Positions 20,975-29,124 of a DNA stretch of 64,000 bases are shown piece after piece. The position numbers were made by a program, and so were the translations under genes. Numbering within the stretch: the first letter of the stretch is position 1; every line of letters starts with the position of its first letter. The notes beneath the pieces are model-generated. The model ran no database searches and was not told where the DNA came from. It worked only from the letters and a program-made list of their open reading frames with translations. The stretch comes from Pseudomonadota bacterium (lineage in GTDB: Bacteria > Pseudomonadota > Gammaproteobacteria > Burkholderiales > Rhodocyclaceae). The stretch covers positions 1-64,000 of the forward strand of contig QQUN01000022.1 in NCBI GenBank assembly GCA_008501585.1, read 5' to 3'.

Positions 20975-22012
20975 ATGCAGTATCGACGTTTGGGCAGCAG
21001 CGCGCTGGAGGTGTCGTCCATCTGTCTGGGCACCATGACCTTCGGCCAGCAGAACACCGAGGCCGAAGCCCACGCGCAGCTGGATCTGGCCCGCGATGCG
21101 GGTGTCAATTTCATCGACACCGCGGAGCTGTATGCGGTGCCGGCGCGGGCGGAGACCTACGGCGCGAGCGAGCGCATCGTCGGCAGCTGGCTGGGGCGCC
21201 AGCCGCGTGACCGGATCGTGCTGGCGACCAAGGTGGCTGGCCCGGCGCGCGGCTTGGGCTGGATCCGCGGCGGGCCGCCTGCGCTCGATGCGAGCAACAT
21301 CCGGGCGGCGATCGAGGGCAGCCTTTCGCGGTTGCAGACCGATTATGTCGACCTCTATCAATTGCACTGGCCGGAGCGGAACCAGCCGATGTTCGGCCAG
21401 TGGCAGTACGACCCGACGCGGGAGCGCGAGTGCACGTCGATCCACGACCAGCTCGAAGCGCTGTCGGGCCTGGTCAAGGCCGGCAAGGTACGCTATGTCG
21501 GGCTCTCGAACGAGCATCCCTGGGGGGTGGTCGAGTTCCTGCGCCTGGCGCGGGAATTCGCATTACCCACGGTCGTGTCGGTGCAGAACGCCTACAATCT
21601 CCTCAATCGGGTTTACGAATATGGCATGGCGGAGCTGTGCGCACGCGAGCAGGTCGGCCTGCTGGCCTATTCGCCGCTGGGCTTCGGGCTGCTCACCGGA
21701 AAATACCTCGACAACCCCGCCGCACCGGGCCGGATGACGGCCTTTGAGGGCTTTGGCCAGCGCTACGGCAAGCCGGGCGTGCTGCCGGCCGTGGCGGCCT
21801 ATGCCCAGGTGGCCAAGGACTTCGGACGCACGCCGGCGCAGCTGGCCATGGCGTTTGTGGTGGGGCGGTGGTTTGTCAGCAGTACGATCATCGGCGCCAC
21901 ATCGCAGAACCAGCTAAAGGAAAACCTCGCGGCAGCCGATATGACGCTGTCAGAGGAAGAACTGGCCGCCATCGAGGCGGTGCACCTGCAGTGGAGCAAT
22001 CCTGCACCATGA
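20975..22012 (+). CDS. tas: Aldo/keto reductase, Tas type
   Basis: An NADPH-dependent aldo-keto reductase of 345 residues. The start MQYRRLGSSALEVSSICLGT closely follows E. coli Tas, as do GTMTFGQQNTEAEAHAQLDLA, the long loop with YQLHWPERNQPMFG and the C-terminal SSTIIGATSQNQLKEN. The catalytic Asp, Tyr, Lys and His positions (IDTAELY, ATK, LHW) are in place. An AGGAG site precedes the ATG at 20975; the open frame before it is not coding. The natural substrate is unknown. It is divergent from rlmM. Confidence 0.93.
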   Translation: MQYRRLGSSALEVSSICLGTMTFGQQNTEAEAHAQLDLARDAGVNFIDTAELYAVPARAETYGASERIVGSWLGRQPRDRIVLATKVAGPARGLGWIRGGPPALDASNIRAAIEGSLSRLQTDYVDLYQLHWPERNQPMFGQWQYDPTRERECTSIHDQLEALSGLVKAGKVRYVGLSNEHPWGVVEFLRLAREFALPTVVSVQNAYNLLNRVYEYGMAELCAREQVGLLAYSPLGFGLLTGKYLDNPAAPGRMTAFEGFGQRYGKPGVLPAVAAYAQVAKDFGRTPAQLAMAFVVGRWFVSSTIIGATSQNQLKENLAAADMTLSEEELAAIEAVHLQWSNPAP

Positions 22013-22040
22013 GTCGATCCGTGCCGAAGGAAGGTGTTGA

Positions 22041-23573
22041 GTGAAAGAGATTGTCGCCGCGGCGGACCTGGAAATCGGCATGTTCGTTGCCGAACTGGAC
22101 CGGCCGTGGCTGGACTCGCCCTTCCTGATCCAGGGCTTCCTGATCGAGGACGACGAGACGCTGGCCAAGCTGAAGTCCCTGTGCCGCTTCGTCTCGGTGG
22201 ACTGGCAGCGCAGTGCCGGTGCGCATTATCGTGCGCCGACGCGCGAATCGGTGGCCTCGACGGTGGGCGCCAGCCTGGCCGGGGCCGCGCGCATTGCGGG
22301 GCGAACCGCGTCACCCCGGCCCCAGCATGATTTTGTCGCCGTGCTGCGCTGGTTGCGCAGCGGTGGCGAGCCGCCGGCAGCGACGGTGCCCTCCGGTGAG
22401 CGGGCGCTTGATGTGCCGGACGCGCCGGATCGCCCTGCCAGCGAATACATCGACGACGAGGGCGTCGCTCCGCGGGAAGGCTGGCGCGCGCGCTTGTCGC
22501 GGTGGCTTGCACGTGAGGAGGCACCGGCGCCGTATGCCGCTTCTGCAGGGGCTGCCGGGGCGGATTCCGGCGACGACGCTGACGACTATCGGGCGGGCGC
22601 GGCGGCGTCGGTGTGGGTCGAATCGACCGCCGTCGAGGATGAGCTGATCGAGGTGATGCCCAGCTACCAGCGCGCACAAGGCACGGTCGAGCAACTGGTG
22701 GCGGACGTGCAGCGTAACCTGCGCCCGGACATGGAGCGGGTGCGCGCCAATGTCGAAGACATGATGCATAGCGTGGTGCGCAACCCGGATGCCCTGCTGT
22801 GGCTCACACGCCTGAAGCGAACCGACCAGTACGCCTACGACCACGCGCTCGACGTCAGCGTGCTGTTGATGGTGTTTGCACGATCGATCGGGCTGTCCGC
22901 GCAGGAAATGACGCTGCTTGGCGTGGTCGGCCTGATGCAGGACATCGGCAAGGTCCGCCTGCCGCCGCGGCTGCTCAAGAAGTCCGGCCAGATCACCCCG
23001 CTCGAGCGCCAGATCTTCCAGACCCATGTCGACTACTCGCTGGCCATCTTGAAGGACACGCCCGACGGTGCGCCCGAGGTGCTGGAGATTGTCAGCCGCC
23101 ATCATGAGCGCTTTGACGGCTCCGGGTATCCCGCCGGCCTGTCGGGCGATGCCATCGGCCGTTTCGGCGAAATGGCGGGCATCGTGGATGCGTATTGCGC
23201 CATGACGCGCGAGCGCCCGTGGGGCGATGCGCTGAGCCCGCAAGGTGCGCTGGAGCAGATCAACGCCATGCGCAATCGCTGGTTCTCCGAAACGGTGGTC
23301 GACACCTTCATCCAGTGTGTGGGGCTGTACCCGGTCGGGACGCTGGTCGAATTGCAGACCGGTGAGGTGGCGGTGGTCATCGCCCAGAACCAGGTGCGCC
23401 GGCTGCGCCCGCGCGTGCTGGTGCTGTTGGCGCCGGATCATTCGGCCAACCGGCATCCGCCGACGCTGGACCTGCTCTACGACCCGGTGGCGCCCGACGG
23501 CACCGTGTACGTTATCCGCAAGGCGCTGCCGCCGGGCGCCTATGGCATCGATCCGAAGGAGTTCTACCTCTGA
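22041..23573 (+). CDS. DUF3391/HD-GYP domain protein
   Basis: A 510-residue protein starting at GTG with GGAAGG upstream. An N-terminal DUF3391-like part (about 1-60), a variable linker, and an HD-GYP domain (about 245-430) are visible. HD-GYP enzymes hydrolyse c-di-GMP. The GYP signature is intact (HHERFDGSGYP, GYP at 362-364), and the first-helix histidine in YDHALDV is present. The HD dyad itself reads Gln300-Asp301 (LMQDIGKVRLP). Loss of this metal-ligand His could alter or abolish activity, or mark a subfamily. Its stop shares one base with the start of the EAL gene, so both are co-expressed. Confidence 0.92.
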   Translation: MKEIVAAADLEIGMFVAELDRPWLDSPFLIQGFLIEDDETLAKLKSLCRFVSVDWQRSAGAHYRAPTRESVASTVGASLAGAARIAGRTASPRPQHDFVAVLRWLRSGGEPPAATVPSGERALDVPDAPDRPASEYIDDEGVAPREGWRARLSRWLAREEAPAPYAASAGAAGADSGDDADDYRAGAAASVWVESTAVEDELIEVMPSYQRAQGTVEQLVADVQRNLRPDMERVRANVEDMMHSVVRNPDALLWLTRLKRTDQYAYDHALDVSVLLMVFARSIGLSAQEMTLLGVVGLMQDIGKVRLPPRLLKKSGQITPLERQIFQTHVDYSLAILKDTPDGAPEVLEIVSRHHERFDGSGYPAGLSGDAIGRFGEMAGIVDAYCAMTRERPWGDALSPQGALEQINAMRNRWFSETVVDTFIQCVGLYPVGTLVELQTGEVAVVIAQNQVRRLRPRVLVLLAPDHSANRHPPTLDLLYDPVAPDGTVYVIRKALPPGAYGIDPKEFYL

Positions 23574-25387
23574 TGGCCGCCGGGGCCGCCGCGACGCCAC
23601 TGGCCGCGCCCGTGCTCGACGAGGCGGCGCTGGAGCGACTGCTGGCCCAGCAGGGATTCCAGCCGGAGGACCGCGCGGCGATTCGCGCCTTTGGCCGGGT
23701 GGTCAGCCGCGAGGCCCTGCAGGACGATTTCGCCGCGGTGTTTCTGACCCGGGCGGGGGCGCCGGTGGGTGCCGAGGCCGCAGCGGCCGAAGCGGCCTTC
23801 TGCGACGAGTTGCTCAACATTGCCCGGTGGCAAGGCGACGCCGGCTGGTTCAACCGCCTGGCCGGGTGCTGGTATGCGTGCCTGGATCGCGGGGTGGCCG
23901 ACCACTTCCCGTGGGCGGCCTGCGGTGCGTTGTTGTCGGTGTGCCGCGACCGGCTGGTTGGCGGGCGTGCCGAGGTCTTTCAGCTCGAAATGGACTTGCT
24001 GACCGGGCTGGTGCGGGTGGTGTGGGCGCTGGCCAGCTATCTGAGCGAGGTGGCGATTGCGCGCGAGCGCGAGAAGGTGAAGGCCGTTTCGCTGATCGAT
24101 GCCCACACTGGCCTGCCCAACCGGCAGCGCTTCGAGCATGTGTTGGCCGCCGCGCTGGGCGTGGCGAGCGAGGACTGGCCGGTGGGGCTGGTGGTGCTCA
24201 AGATCCATCTCGGCGCGGGCGCCTCGGCGCTGCTGACCGGCGAGCGCGAGCGCCTGCAAACGGCGGTCAGTGCCCAGCTGGCCGGGGTCATCCGCGAGGG
24301 CGATGTCCTGTGCCTGACCGGGGAAGATGAATGGTCGCTGGTGCAATGCGCGGTGCGCACCCCGGCCCAGGTGATGCTCGCCGCCCACAAGCTGCACGAC
24401 GTGGCGTTGGCGGCCGCGTCGTTGGTCGGTCTGGCCGGCCCGGTCAACGCCATTGCGGGCGGCGCCTGCGGGCCCCGCGATGCCGGCGATGCCCGCGCGC
24501 TGGAGCGGGCGGCGCGCAATGCGTTGTTTGCCGCACGTGATGCCCGCCAGCCGGTGGCCATGTTTACGGCACAGGTGGCACAGCTATCGCGGACCGTGTC
24601 GAGCCTCGAGCAGGACTTCCATCGGGCGCTGGCGCTGCAGCACTTTGAACTGTTTTTGCAGCCGCAGATCGATGTCGGCACGGGCGAGTGTCATTGCGTG
24701 GAGGCCCTGTTGCGCTGGCGACGCGCCGAGGGCAACTGGGTGGCGCCGCCGGCCGTCGTCGAGCTGGCCGAGCGTTTCGGCGTGGCCGGGCAGATGCTGC
24801 GCTCCTTGTTGTCCCGCCAGGCGCGGGTTGCCGATGAACTGGGCCGGGCCGGCATCGATGTGACGGTCATGCTCAATCTCACCGCGCAGGACATCCGCGA
24901 CCCGGATTTGCCGGCGCTCGTCCGTCAGGCGCTTGGCAATTGGCGAGTGCCGGTGTCGCGCGTAGGCTTCGAACTGACGGAAGGCGCCTTGCTGGTCGAC
25001 GAGCCTGCGGCGGCCAAGGTGGTGGCCGCGCTGCGCGATGCCGGATGTACGGTGGCGCTGGATGATTTTGGCACCGGGTATTCTTCGCTGTCGCATCTGC
25101 GCCGCTTGCCGGTGGACGAACTCAAGATCGATCGCCAGTTTGTTGCCGGGGTGTGTGTCGATGCCCAAGACCGCGCCATGGTCGAGGCCTTGCTGGTGCT
25201 GGCTCGGGCATTCAAGCTGCGGGTGGTGGCCGAGGGGGTGGAGAGCGAAGCGCAGGCGACCTGCCTGACCGACATGGGCTGCGACCGTCTGCAAGGGTAT
25301 TTTCTGGCGCGCCCGATGAATGCGGACGCGTTTGTGCGGTGGTGGCGGGCGCGCTACGGCCAGCCGGTTGCGCCGGCCGATCTTTAA
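23573..25387 (+). CDS. EAL-domain cyclic-di-GMP phosphodiesterase with degenerate GGDEF
   Basis: A 604-residue protein. An N-terminal alpha-helical region (about 1-155) of unknown fold precedes a decayed GGDEF domain (about 165-320: SLIDAHTGLPNRQRF kept, active loop reduced to GEDEW). The EAL domain (about 340-590) has a complete active site: EAL at 377-379, NLT, FELTEG, DD at 497-498 in LDDFGTGYSS, KIDR and AEGVES. It should hydrolyse c-di-GMP to pGpG. It is translationally linked to the HD-GYP gene upstream. Its last four bases overlap the convergent lipoprotein gene. Confidence 0.93.
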   Translation: MAAGAAATPLAAPVLDEAALERLLAQQGFQPEDRAAIRAFGRVVSREALQDDFAAVFLTRAGAPVGAEAAAAEAAFCDELLNIARWQGDAGWFNRLAGCWYACLDRGVADHFPWAACGALLSVCRDRLVGGRAEVFQLEMDLLTGLVRVVWALASYLSEVAIAREREKVKAVSLIDAHTGLPNRQRFEHVLAAALGVASEDWPVGLVVLKIHLGAGASALLTGERERLQTAVSAQLAGVIREGDVLCLTGEDEWSLVQCAVRTPAQVMLAAHKLHDVALAAASLVGLAGPVNAIAGGACGPRDAGDARALERAARNALFAARDARQPVAMFTAQVAQLSRTVSSLEQDFHRALALQHFELFLQPQIDVGTGECHCVEALLRWRRAEGNWVAPPAVVELAERFGVAGQMLRSLLSRQARVADELGRAGIDVTVMLNLTAQDIRDPDLPALVRQALGNWRVPVSRVGFELTEGALLVDEPAAAKVVAALRDAGCTVALDDFGTGYSSLSHLRRLPVDELKIDRQFVAGVCVDAQDRAMVEALLVLARAFKLRVVAEGVESEAQATCLTDMGCDRLQGYFLARPMNADAFVRWWRARYGQPVAPADL

Positions 25388-25761
25388 GGGCGGCCGGGCG
25401 GGCGCGGGCGCGACACCGGAGCGTCGTCGGCGTGGTCGCTGGCGGCGTCGGCCGGCGGGTCGGTGGGCTTGGCATGGGCCGCAGCATCGGCCAGCGTGGG
25501 CGGAACGATGTCGATCTTGTTTTCGATCATGTAGTCGTTCATATTCCGCCACCCGCTGAAAATGTCGGCCTTTGAGGCTTTGGGGTTCAGCGTATAGCAA
25601 TCCTCGAGGGCTCGACCGGCGTGGCGGCAGGCACTGCCGATGGCTTCGCCTTCGGCCTGGGTGCGGGCAGCCTCCTTGGCCGGGTCGGGGATGCCCAGCT
25701 CCTCGCAGCCGGAGAGCATGGCAAGCAGCAGGAGGGCGGTGGCGACGGGGCGGATCATCAT
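25384..25761 (-). CDS. Small predicted lipoprotein, function unknown
   Basis: A 125-residue protein with a short signal sequence and lipobox LSGC (Cys near 19), so it should be lipid-anchored. The mature part has two cysteines (SACRHAGRALEDC), a helical KASKADIFSGWRNMNDYMIENK segment, and a low-complexity acidic/proline tail (about 88-125). No family recognised. It is convergent with the EAL gene and overlaps it by four bases. Confidence 0.75.
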   Translation of the reverse strand: MMIRPVATALLLLAMLSGCEELGIPDPAKEAARTQAEGEAIGSACRHAGRALEDCYTLNPKASKADIFSGWRNMNDYMIENKIDIVPPTLADAAAHAKPTDPPADAASDHADDAPVSRPRPPGRP

Positions 25762-25887
25762 GGCGATTACCGTGTTGGGTCTGACGATGAAAGATATCGT
25801 CGCCCCTGAAGAAATCTTGAGCAGTACCGTAGTGTTGAATAATGATCAGGGGTGTCGCCGCAGGCGGCCCGCAGGAGGGTGGTCCGG

Positions 25888-27132
25888 ATGTTGAAGCAGT
25901 GTGTGTCGAATTTCTGGCGCCTCGGCGCAGCGGCGGTACTCGCCTCTGCCGCCGTGGCTCACGCGGCAGGCGAGCCGCATGTGGTGACCTTGTCTCATGT
26001 TTTCGATCCGGAGCGGGCACAGCAACTGGCCGGGCTGGTCGAGCAGTTCAATGCCACCGAAAAGGCGGGCCAGGTGCGCATCGTCACCGAACCCGCCGCC
26101 GCCGAGAGCGCGGCCATCCGGATCGTGCAGGGCGATGCCGAGCAGGCCCTGCGCACGCGCGGCGCGTTCCGCCCGCTGTACCAGGTCATGGCCGACGCTG
26201 GCATGGCGCTGGGCAGCCACAAGGCGCTCGCCAGCGTTGACCGCGGCACGCTCGATGCCCGCGGCCGGCGCATTGCACTGCCGGTGGGGTTGTATACCCC
26301 GGTGCTGTTCATCAACCGGCGGGCGTTCCAGGAGGTAGGCCTCGACCCCGATGCACCGCCGCGCACCTGGCGCAGCCTGCAGGACGCCCTCGGCAAGCTC
26401 TTCGATGCCGGCTATGCCTGCCCTTACACCGTGTCCCGCCCCAGCTGGGTGATGGTCGACAACGTCAGCGCGCGGCAGAATGTGGCGCTGACCCGCCGCG
26501 CCGGCCGCAATGAAGAGCTGTCGGTCAACGGCATGCTGCAGATTCGCCACATCGCGTTGATGGCCAGCTGGGTGCGCGCACGCTACCTCCATGTGTACGG
26601 TGCGGGCGCCGAGCCCGCCGAGCGCTTTACCCGGGGCGAGTGCGCCGTCATTGCCGCCGAATCGGCCAACTGGCCCGCCTTCCGCCAGGCCGCGGCCTTT
26701 GATGTCGGGGTGAGCGAACTGCCGTTCTATGACGACTACCCGGGCGGTGTCGGTGGCACCCTGGCCGATGGGCCGACGCTGTGGGTCGCCAAAGACAAGA
26801 AACGCGCCGACTACCAGGTGGCGGCGCGGTTCGTGCGCTTCTTGCTCAAGCCCGACAACCAGTTGGCCTGGCAGCGCGGCACGGGCTATTTGCCGCTTGA
26901 CGAGAAGGGGGGAGTGGCCGTGACCGGCATTGCGCCGGATCAACCCAACCTGGTGGTGGCGCGCAAGCAACTGAGTGTCGACACCAAAGCCAGCCCGGCC
27001 GACTCCGACTTGCCCAAGCAGGCCCGGGTGCGTGACATCCTCGAAGAAGAGCTCGACGCCGTCTGGGCCGACCGCCAGCCGGCCAAGCAGGCGCTCGACA
27101 ACGCCGTGGCACGGGCCAGCGGCATCAAGTGA
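25888..27132 (+). CDS. Extracellular solute-binding protein, UgpB-like
   Basis: A 414-residue family 1 solute-binding protein. A signal peptide (about 1-27, ending AHAAGE) is followed by VVTLSHVF, a central LYTPVLFINRRAFQEVGLDPDAPPRTW segment and YQVAARFVRFLLKPDNQLAWQRGTGYLP, typical of sugar/glycerol-3-phosphate binders such as UgpB. The ATG at 25888 follows AGGAGGG. No permease or ATPase gene is near; the partner is a glycerophosphodiesterase overlapping the stop. Binding of glycerol phosphate or glycerophosphodiesters is inferred from that pairing. Confidence 0.88.
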   Translation: MLKQCVSNFWRLGAAAVLASAAVAHAAGEPHVVTLSHVFDPERAQQLAGLVEQFNATEKAGQVRIVTEPAAAESAAIRIVQGDAEQALRTRGAFRPLYQVMADAGMALGSHKALASVDRGTLDARGRRIALPVGLYTPVLFINRRAFQEVGLDPDAPPRTWRSLQDALGKLFDAGYACPYTVSRPSWVMVDNVSARQNVALTRRAGRNEELSVNGMLQIRHIALMASWVRARYLHVYGAGAEPAERFTRGECAVIAAESANWPAFRQAAAFDVGVSELPFYDDYPGGVGGTLADGPTLWVAKDKKRADYQVAARFVRFLLKPDNQLAWQRGTGYLPLDEKGGVAVTGIAPDQPNLVVARKQLSVDTKASPADSDLPKQARVRDILEEELDAVWADRQPAKQALDNAVARASGIK

Positions 27133-27881
27133 CGGACGGCACATTGCCCCGCTGGCGGTGGCCGACGGTCATCGCCCACCGCTGCGGCGGCATGCTCGCC
27201 CCCGAAAACTCGATCGAAGGACTGCATCGCGCTCATGCGCTGGGGTGTCAGGGGGCCGAGTTCGACGCCATGCTGGCCGCCTGCGGAACACCGGTGTTGA
27301 TGCACGACGAAACCCTCGGGCGCACCACCGTGGCCGAGGGTCGGGTCGATGCCAGCCCGTGGGCCGTGCTGGCCGGGACCGCCCTGCGCGACCGCAACGG
27401 TGGCGTGTCGACCGAGCGCGTTCCCAGCCTGGCGATGGCGCTTCACACCTGCCTGGACCTGGGGATGGCGGCCAACATCGAGATCAAGCCCGCCGCCGGT
27501 GCCGACCAGGCCACCGGCGAGGCCGTGGCCGCACTGGCGGCGCGGCTCTGGCCGAGCGATGCGCCCTGGCCGCTGCTCTTGTCATCGTTTTCGCCGCGCG
27601 CACTGGCGGCCGCGGCGGCCACGGCGCCGGCGCTGCCGCGCGCCCTGCTGCTCGAAACGGTGGCGCCCGACAGCCTTGACCAGGCGGGCCGGCTCGGCTG
27701 TGTCGCACTGGTCGTTGAACGCAGCCGGCTCACCGTCTCATTGATCGGCGCGGCGCACGCGGCCGGCCTCGGTCTTGCCGTCTATACCGAAAACAATGCC
27801 GATCGTGGCCAGGATGCCCTGGCGCTCGGGCTGGACGCCCTGATCACCGACTGGCCGGAGCGATTTCTGCCGCCGACATGA
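27129..27881 (+). CDS. ugpQ: Glycerophosphodiester phosphodiesterase
   Basis: A 250-residue cytoplasmic GDPD-family enzyme that splits glycerophosphodiesters into glycerol-3-phosphate and an alcohol. Catalytic features are intact: IAHRCGGMLAPENS (first His-Arg and the Glu), EFDAML, and the second His in LMHDETLGRTT, with NIEIKP further on. It starts at a GTG overlapping the solute-binding protein stop. No signal peptide is seen, so it would act on imported substrate, as UgpQ does. The symbol is assigned by similarity and context. Confidence 0.88.
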   Translation: MTDGTLPRWRWPTVIAHRCGGMLAPENSIEGLHRAHALGCQGAEFDAMLAACGTPVLMHDETLGRTTVAEGRVDASPWAVLAGTALRDRNGGVSTERVPSLAMALHTCLDLGMAANIEIKPAAGADQATGEAVAALAARLWPSDAPWPLLLSSFSPRALAAAAATAPALPRALLLETVAPDSLDQAGRLGCVALVVERSRLTVSLIGAAHAAGLGLAVYTENNADRGQDALALGLDALITDWPERFLPPT

Positions 27882-27911
27882 TTTTGCCGGTCAAGGCCTT
27901 GACCTTGCCGC

Positions 27912-27940
27912 TTGACGCTCTGGTGTCCCCCTCATACCAT
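27912..27940 (+). promoter_or_regulatory. Candidate promoter of ispB
   Basis: TTGACG (27912-27917), a 17-base spacer and TACCAT (27935-27940). Transcription would begin near 27947. This supports translation from the TTG at 27971 rather than the ATG at 27878, which would lie upstream of the promoter. Confidence 0.5.
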
Positions 27941-27970
27941 CGCCCTTTTCCTGTTCGTCGCGGCCCCATC

Positions 27971-28939
27971 TTGTCAGCCCAGCACCTCCTTGCCCCGATC
28001 GCCGACGATATGGCGGCCGTCAACCACGTCATCCGCCAGCGCCTCCATTCGGATGTGGTGCTGATCCGGCAGATCGCCGAGTACATCATCAACAGTGGTG
28101 GCAAGCGCCTGCGGCCGGCCCTGGTGTTGTTCACCGCGCGTGCGCTGGGCTATCAGGGCACCGCGCATCATGAACTGGCGACCGTGGTCGAGTTCATTCA
28201 CACCGCCACGCTCCTGCACGACGATGTGGTCGACGAATCCTCCCTGCGCCGCGGCGCCAAGACCGCCAATGCCCTGTTCGGCAACGCCGCCTCGGTGCTG
28301 GTTGGCGACTTTCTCTACTCCCGCGCCTTCCAGATGATGGTCACCGTCGGCAATATGCACATCATGGAAGTGCTTGCCGACGCCACCAACACCATTGCCG
28401 AAGGCGAGGTGCTGCAGCTGCTTAACTGTCACGACGCCGATGTCACCATCGACGCCTATCTGAAGGTGATCCGCTACAAGACGGCCAAGCTGTTCGAAGC
28501 CGCGGCACGCCTCGGTGGCATCCTCGGTGGCGCGTCGCCGGAACTCGAGGCAAGCCTGGGCGTGTTCGGCATGCACCTGGGCACGGCATTCCAGTTGATC
28601 GACGATGTCCTCGACTATTCCGGCGATGAAGCCGCCACCGGGAAGCATCTGGGAGACGACCTCGCCGAAGGCAAGCCGACCCTGCCGCTCATTCACGTCA
28701 TGCAGCACGGCACGCCGGCGCAAGCGGCCCTGGTGCGCAAGGCGATCGAAGAGGGTGGCCGCGACGCCTTCGCGGAAATCCATCAGGCCATTCATGCGAC
28801 CGGTGCACTGGACGCTACGCGCGACTACGCGAAGCAAGAATCCCAGCGCGCAATCGCGGCTTTGAGTGCATTGCCGCCTTCCCTTTTTAAAGATCGTCTG
28901 CTAGAATTGTCGGACTTTGCAGTTGGGAGAGATCGATAG
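27971..28939 (+). CDS. ispB: Octaprenyl (polyprenyl) diphosphate synthase
   Basis: IspB builds the long polyprenyl side chain of ubiquinone by adding isopentenyl diphosphate units. Both aspartate-rich motifs are present (LLHDDVVDESSLRRG and LIDDVLDYSGD), with SGGKRLRPALVLF near the N-terminus. From the TTG at 27971 (SAQHLLAPIADDM) the product is 322 residues, essentially the E. coli length. An ATG at 27878, overlapping the ugpQ stop, would add 31 atypical residues. tRNA-Pro follows. Confidence 0.93.
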   Translation: MSAQHLLAPIADDMAAVNHVIRQRLHSDVVLIRQIAEYIINSGGKRLRPALVLFTARALGYQGTAHHELATVVEFIHTATLLHDDVVDESSLRRGAKTANALFGNAASVLVGDFLYSRAFQMMVTVGNMHIMEVLADATNTIAEGEVLQLLNCHDADVTIDAYLKVIRYKTAKLFEAAARLGGILGGASPELEASLGVFGMHLGTAFQLIDDVLDYSGDEAATGKHLGDDLAEGKPTLPLIHVMQHGTPAQAALVRKAIEEGGRDAFAEIHQAIHATGALDATRDYAKQESQRAIAALSALPPSLFKDRLLELSDFAVGRDR

Positions 28940-28956
28940 TCTCTTTTAGCTGATGT

Positions 28957-29033
28957 CGGGGAATAGCTCAGCCTGGTAGAGCACTGCGTTCGGGACGCAG
29001 GGGCCGGAGGTTCGAATCCTCTTTCCCCGACCA
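28957..29033 (+). tRNA. tRNA-Pro, anticodon CGG
   Basis: A complete cloverleaf of 77 bases with CCA encoded. The acceptor stem CGGGGAA pairs with TTCCCCG before discriminator A. The D arm GCTC/GAGC, the anticodon stem CTGCG/CGCAG around loop TTCGGGA, and the T arm GGAGG-TTCGAAT-CCTCT are all present. A TAGAAT box at 28902-28907 inside the end of ispB may be its own -10 element. A hairpin terminator follows. Confidence 0.97.
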
Positions 29034-29049
29034 AATATTCAACAAAAAG

Positions 29050-29073
29050 GCCACTCAAGCGAGTGGCTTTTTT
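29050..29073 (+). terminator. Terminator after tRNA-Pro
   Basis: A 7-bp stem (29050-29056 with 29061-29067), an AAGC loop and six T residues (29068-29073), preceded by AAAAA. It terminates the tRNA transcript and, because of the A tract, may also act on the convergent glnE transcript, which ends at 29125. Confidence 0.85.
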
Positions 29074-29124
29074 GTTTTCCGGCGCAGGCGATGGACCGGG
29101 GCCTTGCCCCGGATCGCCGGCACC

